Shown here piece after piece: positions 26,774-36,511 of a stretch of 61,987 nucleotides of DNA. The notes beneath the pieces were generated by a model that searched no databases, was not told where the DNA came from, and saw only the letters and a list, made by a program, of their open reading frames with translations. Every line of letters starts with the position of its first letter. The stretch's first letter is position 1. Made by a program: the position numbers and the translations under genes. The stretch spans positions 1 to 61,987 of the forward strand of contig CAUJHV010000059.1 in NCBI GenBank assembly GCA_963205115.1, read 5' to 3'. Origin of the DNA: Pseudomonadota bacterium (GTDB taxonomy: Bacteria; Pseudomonadota; Gammaproteobacteria; Burkholderiales; Burkholderiaceae_C).

Positions 26774-27508
26774 TTATCCCGCAGGCATCAAGCTGCCGGG
26801 TGCCACGCGGGGTGAAGGCCGCATGCCCGGCGCCTGTTCGCCGGCAGCCAGCAACTGCAGGTAGTTCTCGCGCAGGATGACACCCGCGTAGTACACGTGC
26901 TCGCGCATCAGCTGCTCGGCGCGCGCCGCGTCGCGCGCGATGACAGCCTCGACGACACGGTGGTGGTCGCCGTGCGAGCGCAGAATCACCGCGTGGTCGT
27001 CCCACAGGATGATGCGGTCCGACGCAAACGGGATGTTGTGGGCCTGCACCGCAAAGCGACGCACCCAGGGGTTGCCGGAAGCCTCCAGCAGCGTCTCGTG
27101 GATGTCCACGTTCATGCGCTGGTAGGGCTCGTGCTCTTCGGGGCGCAGGACACCGTGGCCCAGGATGCGGTCGCCTTCGGCCAGGCGTGCACGCAGCCGC
27201 GTGATCTGCTCGGCGGTCAGGCCCAGCGTGGCGGCGTTGCGGCAGGCCAGGCCCTCGAGCACGGCGCGCACGTCGTACGCGGCCACGAGCTCTTCCATGC
27301 GGAACTCGCGCACCTGGTAGCCGCGCTTGGCCTGGTGGACGATGAGCCCTTCGTTGGCCAGCGTGGCCAGGGCGGCCCGCACGGGCGTGCGCGACACGCC
27401 CATCTGCGCGGCCAGGGGCACTTCCTCCAGCCGTTCGGCAGGCCGCACACGGCCGTGGAGGATCCAGCCGCGCAAGGTGTCGGTGACGTTTTCCGCCAGG
27501 GTCTGCAT
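26774..27508 (-). CDS. GntR-family regulator, FCD type
   Basis: This is a repressor-type regulator of 244 residues. It has an N-terminal winged helix (about 10-75, AAQMGVSRTPVRAALATLANEGL) and an all-helical FCD ligand domain (about 95-225) with the metal-site pattern of Asp/His residues (MNVDIHETLLEASGN near 125 and His near 170-190). A TTG further upstream at 27538 extends the frame, but I prefer the ATG at 27508 because a good -10 (TATACT, 27543-27538 on this strand) overlaps the TTG. It is divergent from the SDR-transporter operon and likely controls it and itself. Confidence 0.9.
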   Translation of the reverse strand: MQTLAENVTDTLRGWILHGRVRPAERLEEVPLAAQMGVSRTPVRAALATLANEGLIVHQAKRGYQVREFRMEELVAAYDVRAVLEGLACRNAATLGLTAEQITRLRARLAEGDRILGHGVLRPEEHEPYQRMNVDIHETLLEASGNPWVRRFAVQAHNIPFASDRIILWDDHAVILRSHGDHHRVVEAVIARDAARAEQLMREHVYYAGVILRENYLQLLAAGEQAPGMRPSPRVAPGSLMPAG

Positions 27509-27536
27509 CCAGCCACCGAGGTTGTGAGTTCGATTC

Positions 27537-27546
27537 AAGTATACAT
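27537..27546. promoter_or_regulatory. Candidate operator 1 of the GntR regulator
   Basis: The sequence AAGTATACAT contains the palindrome GTATAC (27539-27544). On the minus strand it overlaps TATACT, a good match to a sigma-70 -10 box for the regulator gene, placing a transcript start about 23 nt before its ATG. This position suits autorepression. The assignment rests on symmetry and location. Confidence 0.55.
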
Positions 27547-27600
27547 AGCAACTGATTTACGTCCCATATTCGGGTAAACGCGGTAGTTCACGGGGTCTCA

Positions 27601-27608
27601 TGTATACA
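27601..27608. promoter_or_regulatory. Candidate operator 2 of the GntR regulator
   Basis: TGTATACA is a perfect 8-bp palindrome sharing the GTATAC core with the site 63 bp away (centre to centre), about six helical turns. It lies 31 bp before the preferred ATG of the first operon gene, so bound regulator would block the promoter or early transcription. Confidence 0.55.
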
Positions 27609-27638
27609 CAATGGGATTCACAAGGGGTTACACAACAC

Positions 27639-28499
27639 ATGCCCGTACCCGCATCCGACACCGCAAGCACGCATTGGCTGGGCCTGGCCGGCCGTGCCTG
27701 CGTGGTCACCGGCGCAGCCGGCGGTGTCGGTGCCGAAGTGGCGCGCCAGCTCGCCGCTGCCGGTGCGCGCGTGGCCCTTCTCGACCGTGACGAAGCCGCC
27801 CTGGCCCACACGCTGGACACGCTGCGATCCACCGGCGCCACGGCGCTGGCCCTGCACGCCGACGTGACCGATGCAGCCAGCGTGCAGCGCGCCGCCGACG
27901 CGGTGCTCGCCGCCTGGGGCCCGGCCGCGGTGCTGGTGAACAACGCCGCCGCGCTCTATGCCGACGCGGTGATGGACATCAGCCTGGACAAGTGGAACCA
28001 GCTGCTGGCGGTGAACCTCTCGGGCTACCTGCTGTGCGCGCAAGCCTTCGGCCGGCAGATGAAAGCCCGCGGCGGCGGCGCCATGGTGCACGTGGCCTCC
28101 ATCTCCGGCCACGTGCCGCAGCCCTTCAGCGGCGCCTACAGCGTGAGCAAGGCGGGCGTGAAGATGCTGTCGCAGCTGCTGGCTGTGGAGCTGGGTGAAT
28201 ACGGCATCCGCAGCAACGTGGTCAGCCCCGCGATGATCCGCACGCCCATGAGCGAAGGCATCTACGCCAACGCCGGCGTGCGCGAGCAGCGCGAACGCAT
28301 CGTGCCGGCCGGCCGCATCAGCACGCCGGCCGACATCGCCGAGGCGGTGAGCTTCCTCGTCAGCGACCGCGCCAGCTACATCAGCGGGCAGGACCTGCTG
28401 GTGGACGGCGGCCTGAGCCAGGCCTGGCTCGGCCTCATTCCCCGCCCCGGTTTCGAGAAGCAGGACGCGGCTGCCGCGGCCGGCACCCGGACCGTTTGA
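27639..28499 (+). CDS. Short-chain dehydrogenase/reductase (SDR)
   Basis: This is a classical NAD(P)-dependent SDR of 286 residues. The cofactor motif is TGAAGGVG (24-31), NNAA follows near 100, and the catalytic residues are Ser in VHVASISG, Y167 and K171 in GAYSVSKAG. I chose the ATG at 27639, with AAGGGG 11 bp upstream; an ATG at 27600 would run through the candidate operator. It is the first gene of a probable operon with a HAAT transporter and further oxidoreductases, so it likely oxidises an imported alcohol. The substrate is unknown. Confidence 0.9.
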   Translation: MPVPASDTASTHWLGLAGRACVVTGAAGGVGAEVARQLAAAGARVALLDRDEAALAHTLDTLRSTGATALALHADVTDAASVQRAADAVLAAWGPAAVLVNNAAALYADAVMDISLDKWNQLLAVNLSGYLLCAQAFGRQMKARGGGAMVHVASISGHVPQPFSGAYSVSKAGVKMLSQLLAVELGEYGIRSNVVSPAMIRTPMSEGIYANAGVREQRERIVPAGRISTPADIAEAVSFLVSDRASYISGQDLLVDGGLSQAWLGLIPRPGFEKQDAAAAAGTRTV

Positions 28500-28606
28500 A
28501 CGCGTTCGAGCCGTCACCTGTCGACAGCTCTCGGCGCCCTTCCACAAGCCCCAAGAACCCCACGATCGCCACCGCGATTCCTCCCGCCCCCATAAGGAGA
28601 CACCCG

Positions 28607-29809
28607 ATGAAACTGAACCACATCCTCGCCGCCGCGCTGGCCCTTGGCTCCACGCTGGCCGCTGCGCAATCCGACCCCGGCATCACCGACAAGACCATCA
28701 AGATCGGCATGTTCGGGCCGCTGTCGGGCAACTCCATGGCCTATGGCTTCGACGTCATCAACGCGGCGAAGATGTATTACGACAAGATCAACAAGGAAGG
28801 CGGCGTCAATGGCCGCAAGATCGAACTCGTGATCGAGGACGACCGCTGCGCCGCCAACGACCTGCTGGCCGCGGTGAAGAAGCTCACCGAACAGGACAAG
28901 GTCTTTGCGCTGAACGGCGGTTCGTGCTCGGGCGCCGTGGTCGCCGCACGTGAATATGTCGAGCGCGCGCAGATCCCGTTTGTCATGCTCAACGCCTCGG
29001 GTGATGGTGCGCTGTACCCGCCCTCCAAGTACATCTACGGCGCCTTCTCGATCTCGCAGCGCGCGGTGGGCGGCTCGATGGTGCAGTTCGCCTTCGAGCA
29101 GCTCAAGGCCAAGAAGATCGGCTACATCAACCACGACGATGCCTACGGCGGCTGGAACCTGGAAGCGGCGGAATTCCAGGCCAAGAAGATCGGCGCCACG
29201 CTGGAGCTGCAGTCGATCAACCCGAACATCACCGACGTGACGGCGCCGATGCTCAAGATCCGCGCCAGCAACCCCGACGCGTTGATCATCACCACCTACG
29301 CGCGCCCGGTGAGCCTGCTCATCAAGAAGGCGCACGAGCTGGGCTGGAACAAGCCCATCGTCGTGGCTGTCAATGGCACGGCCGACCTGAAGCAGCTGGT
29401 CGAGAACGTCGGCAACAAGGAGGCGTTCCGCAACGTCTACCTGCAGGAAGTGATGCTCGACGTGGCCGGCGGCGCCAAGCTGCAGTGGGTCTACGACATG
29501 TACAAGGCCTACTACCCCGAGCTCGCGGCCAAGCCCGGCTACCCGCAGACCTACATGCCCTACGGCATCCCGTCGGCAATGACGGTGGTCAATGCGCTGA
29601 AGGCCGCCGGCCCGCAGCTCACCCGCGAGAAGTTCCTCACCGCGCTGTCGCAGACCAAGTTCGATTCCGGCGTGATGGCCGGCCCCATCGAACTCACGCC
29701 CACCGACCACGCCGGCCAGAAGAGCGCCATCTACCTGAAGTTCGACGGCGAGAACAAGACGGTGGTGCCGGGTTCCTACCGCAGCCTGTGGACCTACCAG
29801 CCGAAGTGA
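28607..29809 (+). CDS. HAAT ABC transporter substrate-binding protein
   Basis: This is a periplasmic receptor of 400 residues. A signal peptide ends at AAAQ (near residue 21), followed by DKTIKIGMFGPLSGNSMAYG, INKEGGVNGRKIELVIEDD and GGSCSGAVVAAREY, typical of peripla_BP_6 receptors. The AAGGAGA site at 28593-28599 fixes the ATG. Members of this subgroup often bind aromatic or amide compounds, not only branched-chain amino acids. It is the receptor of the second HAAT cassette, inside the operon controlled from the GTATAC region. Confidence 0.93.
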   Translation: MKLNHILAAALALGSTLAAAQSDPGITDKTIKIGMFGPLSGNSMAYGFDVINAAKMYYDKINKEGGVNGRKIELVIEDDRCAANDLLAAVKKLTEQDKVFALNGGSCSGAVVAAREYVERAQIPFVMLNASGDGALYPPSKYIYGAFSISQRAVGGSMVQFAFEQLKAKKIGYINHDDAYGGWNLEAAEFQAKKIGATLELQSINPNITDVTAPMLKIRASNPDALIITTYARPVSLLIKKAHELGWNKPIVVAVNGTADLKQLVENVGNKEAFRNVYLQEVMLDVAGGAKLQWVYDMYKAYYPELAAKPGYPQTYMPYGIPSAMTVVNALKAAGPQLTREKFLTALSQTKFDSGVMAGPIELTPTDHAGQKSAIYLKFDGENKTVVPGSYRSLWTYQPK

Positions 29810-29834
29810 TAGGCGACGGCGCCGGCAGCCCGAC

Positions 29835-30737
29835 ATGAGCTTCAGCGACTTCTGGCTCTTCCTGCAGCAGGGCTTCTGGTCCGGGCTGGTGACCGGCAGC
29901 GTGTACGCGCTGCTGGCACTGGCCATCGTCGCGGTCTTCAAGACCACCGACGTTCCCAACTTCGCGCAGGGCGAGATGTTCATGATGGGCGGCTACGTGG
30001 CGCTGTCGCTGCTGCTCATCGGCAAGCTCGGCTACGCCGTCGTGATTCCGTTGACGCTGCTGATCCTGGCCGCCGGCGGCGCGCTGTTCCAGCGCGTGGT
30101 GATGGAGCGGGTGACGGGCTCGCGTGGCGTGGGCGTGCAGCTCGTCATCGCCACGCTCGGCCTGGCCTACCTGCTCAAGGGCCTGGTGCGGCAGACGGGC
30201 CTGGGCGACACCCCGCGCTCGCTGCCCGCACTGGTGTCCAGCGACCCCGTGATCATCGGCGACGCCGCACTCACGCGGCTGGACGTGGCCATCTTCGTCG
30301 TCGCCGTGGTGACGATGATCCTGATCTACCTGATGTTCACCTACACACGCATCGGCAAGGCCATGCGCGCGGTGGGCATGAACCCGCGCGCGGCACAGAT
30401 CGTGGGCATCCGCCTGTCGCACATCCGCATGATGGTGTGGGCCATGTCGGGTCTGATCTCGGCCGTGGCGGCGCTGCTGATCGCACCCAAGGTGCTGATC
30501 ACGCCGGACATCGCGCACGTGGCCATCCTGGCCTATGCCGCGGCCATCGTCGGCGGCTTCACCAGCCTGCCCGGCGCCGTGCTGGGCGGCATCATCATCG
30601 GCATTGTCGAGAACATGGTGGGGCTGTTCATCTCCACCAACGCCATCGTCGTGGCGCCGTTCCTGGCCATCCTGCTGACGCTGGTGATCCGGCCCCAGGG
30701 GCTGCTGGGCGGCAAGGTCCAGGTGAAGAAGGTATGA
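29835..30737 (+). CDS. livH: HAAT ABC transporter permease, LivH type
   Basis: This is a membrane permease of 300 residues with about eight helices. The N-terminal GSVYALLALAIVAVFKTTDV and VPNFAQGEMFMMGGY stretches (residues 20-55) correspond to the LivH hallmark, and RAVGMNPRAAQIVGI near 180 is the EAA-like loop that contacts the ATPases. It follows the receptor gene by 25 bp and overlaps the LivM gene by 4 bp (ATGA). Confidence 0.93.
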   Translation: MSFSDFWLFLQQGFWSGLVTGSVYALLALAIVAVFKTTDVPNFAQGEMFMMGGYVALSLLLIGKLGYAVVIPLTLLILAAGGALFQRVVMERVTGSRGVGVQLVIATLGLAYLLKGLVRQTGLGDTPRSLPALVSSDPVIIGDAALTRLDVAIFVVAVVTMILIYLMFTYTRIGKAMRAVGMNPRAAQIVGIRLSHIRMMVWAMSGLISAVAALLIAPKVLITPDIAHVAILAYAAAIVGGFTSLPGAVLGGIIIGIVENMVGLFISTNAIVVAPFLAILLTLVIRPQGLLGGKVQVKKV

Positions 30738-31741
30738 CCGCGATGGGCGCGCCACCTTCCCGCCGCTTCACACCCGACCGCGTCGCGCTGGCGGTGCTGC
30801 TGCTCGTGCTGTGCGTGCTGCCCTTCGTGGTCACGGGCTATGTGCTGTACCTGGTGAACCTGCTGATGGTGTTCGTGATCCTGGCCCTGGGCATGCACGT
30901 GGTCATCGGTGAGGCGGGCCAGTTTGCGCTGTCGCACACCGCGTTCTACGGCATCGGCATCTACACCGCGGGGCTCATCAACACGGCCTGGCATCCGCCC
31001 TTCGTGCTCTCGGTGCTGGTGGCCGCGCTGCTGTGCGCCGGTCTGGGCTACGTCATCGGCCTGCTGGCCCTGCGCATGCGCGACATCTACCTGGCCCTGG
31101 CCACCTTCGCCTTCGGCGAAGCCATGCAGTGGGTCTTCCTGAACTGGGACAAGGTCACGGGTGGCTCCAACGGCATGCGCATGGACCCGGCCGAACTCTT
31201 CGGCCTGAAGCTGACCAACGACCTGAGCGCCTATCCCTTCGTGGTGGGCATCGCCGCGCTGATGCTGTGGGCCACGGTGACGCTGTCGCGCTCGCAGTTT
31301 GGCTCCGCGCTGCGTGCGGTGCGCGAGAGCGACGTCGCGGCGCTGGCCATGGGCATCGACGCGCGGGCCATGAAGCAATGGGCCTTTGCGCTGTCGGCGG
31401 CGTTCGCCGGCGTCGCGGGCGCCACCTACACGCTCTTCATCTCCTTCATCCACCCCGAAAGCCTGGGCTTCCAGACCACCATCCTCGTGCTCACGATGGT
31501 GGTGGTGGGCGGCATCGGCTCGGTGCGCGGTGCCGTGGCCGGGGCCATCGCCTTCGGCCTGCTGTCGGAGCTGCTGCGCCAGGCGCTGTCGATCCAGGAG
31601 ATCCTGTACGGCGGCATCCTGATGGGCTTCATGATGTTCAAGCCGCGCGGCCTCTTCGCCGACCGCCGGCATGCACGTCGGCAGGATCACGGCACAGCGG
31701 CTGGCGCACCGGCCGCCACGCACGCATCGGAGCGGCCGTGA
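30734..31741 (+). CDS. livM: HAAT ABC transporter permease, LivM type
   Basis: This is a membrane permease of 335 residues with about nine helices; the start at 30734 overlaps the LivH stop. LGMHVVIGEAGQFALSHTAF (near 55-75) and RAVRESDVAALAMGIDARAM (near 195) are the LivM features. The final 30 residues are hydrophilic. The stop overlaps the GTG start of the LivG gene (GTGA), so all transporter genes are coupled. Confidence 0.92.
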   Translation: MTAMGAPPSRRFTPDRVALAVLLLVLCVLPFVVTGYVLYLVNLLMVFVILALGMHVVIGEAGQFALSHTAFYGIGIYTAGLINTAWHPPFVLSVLVAALLCAGLGYVIGLLALRMRDIYLALATFAFGEAMQWVFLNWDKVTGGSNGMRMDPAELFGLKLTNDLSAYPFVVGIAALMLWATVTLSRSQFGSALRAVRESDVAALAMGIDARAMKQWAFALSAAFAGVAGATYTLFISFIHPESLGFQTTILVLTMVVVGGIGSVRGAVAGAIAFGLLSELLRQALSIQEILYGGILMGFMMFKPRGLFADRRHARRQDHGTAAGAPAATHASERP

Positions 31742-32494
31742 GCATCGCCCCGTTCGTCGATGTGCAGGGCCTGACGGTGCGCTTCGGCGGCCTCACGGCC
31801 GTGAACCAGCTGTCCTTCCAGGTGCAGCCGGGCACCATCCATGCGCTGATCGGCCCCAACGGCGCCGGAAAGTCCACCACCTTCAACTGCATCTCGCGCT
31901 ACTACCAGCCCAACGCCGGGCGCGTGGTGATCGACGGCCAGGATGTGAGCCAGCTGCCGCCGCAGCGCATGGCCAGCCTGGGCGTGGCGCGCACCTTCCA
32001 GAACCTGGAACTCTTCGGCGAACTCACGGTGTGGGAGAACGTGCTGCTGGGCTGCCACTCGCACAGCGCGCGTGGTCTGAAGCGTTTGCTCAGCCGGCCC
32101 GACGGCGCCACGCGCGACCTGGTGGACAGCCTGATCGAACGCGTGGGCCTCACTCACGAACGCGACAGCACCGCGCGCGAACTCGACTTCGGCCACCAGA
32201 AGCTGCTGGAACTGGCGCGCGCGCTGGCCCTCAAGCCGCGCCTGCTGCTGCTGGACGAACCCGCCGCGGGCCTGCGCAACCGCGACATCGAAAGCCTGGA
32301 CCGGCTGCTCAGCGAGCTGGTCGCCAAGGACGGCTTGACCGTGCTGCTGGTGGAACACGTGATGCAGCTGGTGATGTCCATCTCGAACCGCATCACCGTG
32401 ATGTCCTTCGGCGAGAAGATCGCCGAAGGCACACCGGCCGAAGTGAGCCAGGACGTGCGCGTGATCGAGGCCTATCTCGGCAAGGGAGCCGCCC

Positions 32495-32502
<8 letters not shown>
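31738..32502 (+). CDS. livG: HAAT ABC transporter ATP-binding protein, LivG type
   Basis: This is a transporter ATPase of 254 residues starting with GTG at 31738, where the LivM stop overlaps. Walker A is GPNGAGKST (near 40-48), FQNLELFGELTVWENV is the LivG stretch, the signature is LDFGHQKLLELARAL, and Walker B is RLLLLDEPAAGLRN. The LEHVMQLVM-type switch region follows. All nucleotide-binding elements look intact. Confidence 0.93.
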
Positions 32503-33241
<739 letters not shown>

Positions 33242-33267
33242 AACGCCGTGACCACAGTGAGCACCTC

Positions 33268-34020
33268 ATGGATCTGTTGAAAGACAAGCTGGCCCTGATC
33301 ACCGGCGCCGGCGGTGGCCTGGGCGCAGCAATGGCGCAGGGCTTCGTGCGCGAAGGTGCCCGCGTCATCGTGGCGGACGTGGCACTGGACAAGGCCCAAG
33401 CCGTGGCGCAGGCCCTGCGCGACGCCGGCGGGCAAGCCTGGGCCGAGGCGCTGGACGTGACCGACCGTGCCGGCTGCCAGGCCTTCGCGCAAGCCGTGAC
33501 GACGCGCCATGGCGACATCGACGTGCTGGTCAACAACGCCGGCGTCTCCGGCCGCTCCCGCATCGACGAGCCCGAGGCGCCCGAGGTCTGGGACCGCATC
33601 ATGAACGTCAATCTGCAGGGCTTGTTCAACGTGACGCACGCCTTCGTGCCGGCGCTCAAGCGCAGCCGCGGCAACATCGTCAACCTCTCGTCCATCGTGG
33701 CCTTCGTCAGCGGCATCTCGTCGGCCGGCTACGTGGCTTCCAAGGGCGCGGTGCGGTCGTTCACGCAGGTGCTGGCGCGCGACCTCGCGCCTTTTGGCGT
33801 GCGCGCCAACGCCGTGGCGCCGGGGCTGATGCTCACCGAAATGGTGGCGCCGCAGCTGGCGGTTCCCGGCGGCACCGACTGGTACATGAAGCGCGTGCCG
33901 GCCGCGCGTGGCGGCGAGCCGCAGGAGATCGTCGGCCCGGTGGTCTTTCTTGCCTCTGCGATGGCCAGTTATGTCAATGGCGTGGTGCTGCCGGTCGATG
34001 GCGGCTTTCTGTCGGCCTGA
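33268..34020 (+). CDS. Short-chain dehydrogenase/reductase (SDR)
   Basis: This is a classical SDR of 250 residues. The cofactor motif is TGAGGGLG (12-19), NNAGVSG is near 90, and the catalytic Ser, Tyr and Lys are in NLSSIVAF, GYVASKGA. The C-terminal PVDGGFLSA is family-typical. It lies directly after the transporter genes and 18 bp before a second SDR, so both may act on successive hydroxyl or keto groups of the same imported compound. Overall similarity to 3-oxoacyl-ACP reductases is generic and does not define the substrate. Confidence 0.9.
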   Translation: MDLLKDKLALITGAGGGLGAAMAQGFVREGARVIVADVALDKAQAVAQALRDAGGQAWAEALDVTDRAGCQAFAQAVTTRHGDIDVLVNNAGVSGRSRIDEPEAPEVWDRIMNVNLQGLFNVTHAFVPALKRSRGNIVNLSSIVAFVSGISSAGYVASKGAVRSFTQVLARDLAPFGVRANAVAPGLMLTEMVAPQLAVPGGTDWYMKRVPAARGGEPQEIVGPVVFLASAMASYVNGVVLPVDGGFLSA

Positions 34021-34038
34021 TCGACAAGAGGTGCAGTG

Positions 34039-34770
34039 ATGAACAGACCGATCGCCCTGGTGACCGGCGGCGCCAGCGGCATGGGGCTGGCCAGCGTCGA
34101 ACGGCTGGCGCAGGATGGCTTCCGTGTCGTGATGGTGGACCGCGCGGAAGCGGCCCTGCAGCGCGAGGCCTCGCGCCTGTCGGCGCATGGGCTCGACGTG
34201 ACGCCGCGCCTGGTCGACCTCACCGACGAAGCGGCTGTGCGCGCCATGATCCTGGCGCTGCCGCCCGTGACCGCGCTGGTGAACAACGCCGGCATCTTCG
34301 ACGAGCGCAAGTTCGACGACGTCGCCAACGACGACTTCCGCCGCATGATGGAAGTGAACCTGATCGCCGCGGCCACGCTGACGCAGGAAGTGGCGCGCCG
34401 CATGCCCGATCAGGTGGGCCGCGTCGTCAACATTGCCTCGCGCGCCTATCTGGGTGCGAAGAACCATGCGCACTACGTGGCGTCGAAGGCCGCGCTCGTG
34501 GGCTACACACGCGCCAGCGCGATGGAACTGGCGCCGCGTGGCATCCTCGTGAACGCCATCGCGCCGGGGCTGATCCGCACACCGCTGCTGGCGGCCCTGA
34601 CGCCCGAACGCATGGCCGCGCAGTTGGCGCTGCAGCCCACCGGCGCGGCCGGTGAAGCGCAGGACGTGGCGCATGCCGTGGCCTTTCTTGCCTCGCCGCG
34701 CACCCGCTTCATCACCGGCCAGGTGTTGTTCGTCGATGGCGGCAAGTCACTCGGAGGCACCACGGCATGA
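34039..34770 (+). CDS. Short-chain dehydrogenase/reductase (SDR)
   Basis: This is a classical SDR of 243 residues. TGGASGMG (9-16) binds the cofactor, NNAGIFDE is near 80, and YVASKAA carries the catalytic Tyr/Lys. The ATG at 34039 with AAGAGG seven bases upstream is preferred to the GTG just before it. The stop overlaps the flavoprotein start by 4 bp (ATGA), so it is coupled to the next enzyme. It likely works in the same route as the other oxidoreductases here. Confidence 0.9.
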   Translation: MNRPIALVTGGASGMGLASVERLAQDGFRVVMVDRAEAALQREASRLSAHGLDVTPRLVDLTDEAAVRAMILALPPVTALVNNAGIFDERKFDDVANDDFRRMMEVNLIAAATLTQEVARRMPDQVGRVVNIASRAYLGAKNHAHYVASKAALVGYTRASAMELAPRGILVNAIAPGLIRTPLLAALTPERMAAQLALQPTGAAGEAQDVAHAVAFLASPRTRFITGQVLFVDGGKSLGGTTA

Positions 34771-36500
34771 ACGCGGACCATGAAGTCGACGTGCTCGTCA
34801 TCGGTGCCGGTGCCGGCGGCATGGCCGCGGCGCTGGCTGCACAGGCACAGGGCGCCAGCGTATTGATTGTCGAGAAGACCGACCGCATCGGCGGCTCGAC
34901 CGCGGTGTCGGGCGGCGCGGTGTGGGCGCCGCTGAACGCACAATCCGCCGGCGCCGGCCACCCTGACAGCTTCGACAAGGCCTGGACCTACCTGCGCGAG
35001 ACCGTCGGCGATGCCGCGCCGGCCGAGATGCAGAAAGCCTTTCTGCAATCCTGCGCCGAGGCCGTGTCCTGGTTCGAGGCGCACAGCGAGGTCAAGCTGG
35101 CCGCACGCACCTACTCGCCTGACTACTACCCCGACCGCGACGGTGCCGCCATGGGCGGGCGCTCGCTGGATCCGCTGATGTTCGACGGCCGGCTGCTCGG
35201 CCGCCAGCACTTCCGCGAACTGCGCGACCCGCTGCCCGAATTTGTGGTGCTGGGCGGCATGATGGTGACGATGACCGACGCCAAGCATTTGCTGGCGGTG
35301 ACACGGTCGTTCACCTCGTGGAAAGAAGGCATGAAGCTGGTGCTGCGTTTTGCGGCCGACCGGCTGGGCGGCTGGCACCGCGGCACACGCCTGGTGCTGG
35401 GCAACGCGCTGGCGGCGCGCCTGTTCAAGAGTGTGATCGACCGCGACATCCCCTATTGGCTGAGCGCACCGCTGGAGCGGCTGCACAGTGAAGGCGGGCG
35501 CATCACCGGGGCCGTGGTGAACCGCGCAGGCCGCGCGGTGCATGTACGCGCCCGCCGCGGCGTGGTGGTGGCCACCGGCGGATTCCCGTGGAGCGAATCG
35601 TTGCGGCGCGAGCTCTATCCACAGCCCACGGGGCCGTGGTCGATGACGCCGCAGGGCAATGCGGGCGACGGCATCGCTGCCGCGCGCTCCGCAGGTGCGG
35701 CGTTAGGTACCGGACATGCCAGCCCGGCCTTCTGGGCGCCGGTGTCGGTGCTCAAGCGCGCAGACGGCACGGAAGTGCGCTACCCGCACCTGGTGTGGGA
35801 CCGCGCCAAGCCCGGCCTGATGGCCGTGAATGCCGCCGGCCAGCGCTTCGTCAACGAATCCACCTCGTACCACGAGTTCGTGCTGGCGATGTACCGCTCG
35901 CACCGGCAGGTCCCCACCTTCCCGGCCTTCCTGGTGTGTGACGGCGACTTCATGGAACGCTGGGGCATGGGCCTGGCGCTGCCGGGCGGACGACCGCGCG
36001 AACACCTGGTGCGCGCGGGCTACCTGTACCGCGCCGACAGCCTGGCGGCGCTGGCCGTGCAATTGGGCGTCGATGCCGCGGGTCTGCAGGAATCCGCCAC
36101 TCGCTTCTCGGGTTATGCACAGACCGGCCAGGACCCCGAATTCGGCAAGGGCAGCACCGCCTACAACCGCTACCTGGGCGACGGCGAGCACCAACCCAAT
36201 GCCTGCCTGGGCACCTTGCAGAAGGCGCCGTTCTATGCGGTGAAGGTCTACGCGGGCGACATCGGCACCGCCTGCGGCATCCGCTGCAACCCGCAGGGCC
36301 AGGCGCTGGATGCACAAGGCCAGGTCATTCCCGGCCTGTACGCCGCCGGCAACGACATGCACTCCGTGATGGGTGGCCAATACCCTGCGCCAGGCATCAC
36401 ACTCGGGCCTGCACTCACCTTCGGCTGGCTGGCCGGGCGGCATGCCGCCGCGGCCGAGCCGGCAGCCACCCACACGCGGCCCGTGGCCGCCACCGCCTGA
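34767..36500 (+). CDS. FAD-dependent oxidoreductase, 3-ketosteroid-delta1-dehydrogenase-like
   Basis: This is a flavoprotein of 577 residues of the fumarate reductase/KstD family. The FAD motif is GAGAGGMAAALAA (13-25), followed by the IVEKTDRIGGSTAVSGG element. Near the C-terminus YPAPGITLGPALTFGWLAG closes the FAD site, as in KstD. Relatives introduce a double bond next to a keto group in steroids or other cyclic ketones. No steroid-ring genes (kshA, hsaC) are visible nearby, so a steroid substrate should not be assumed; an alicyclic ketone is possible. It sits between the SDR pair and a glutathione transferase gene. Confidence 0.88.
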   Translation: MNADHEVDVLVIGAGAGGMAAALAAQAQGASVLIVEKTDRIGGSTAVSGGAVWAPLNAQSAGAGHPDSFDKAWTYLRETVGDAAPAEMQKAFLQSCAEAVSWFEAHSEVKLAARTYSPDYYPDRDGAAMGGRSLDPLMFDGRLLGRQHFRELRDPLPEFVVLGGMMVTMTDAKHLLAVTRSFTSWKEGMKLVLRFAADRLGGWHRGTRLVLGNALAARLFKSVIDRDIPYWLSAPLERLHSEGGRITGAVVNRAGRAVHVRARRGVVVATGGFPWSESLRRELYPQPTGPWSMTPQGNAGDGIAAARSAGAALGTGHASPAFWAPVSVLKRADGTEVRYPHLVWDRAKPGLMAVNAAGQRFVNESTSYHEFVLAMYRSHRQVPTFPAFLVCDGDFMERWGMGLALPGGRPREHLVRAGYLYRADSLAALAVQLGVDAAGLQESATRFSGYAQTGQDPEFGKGSTAYNRYLGDGEHQPNACLGTLQKAPFYAVKVYAGDIGTACGIRCNPQGQALDAQGQVIPGLYAAGNDMHSVMGGQYPAPGITLGPALTFGWLAGRHAAAAEPAATHTRPVAATA

Positions 36501-36511
36501 GGAAACACGCC

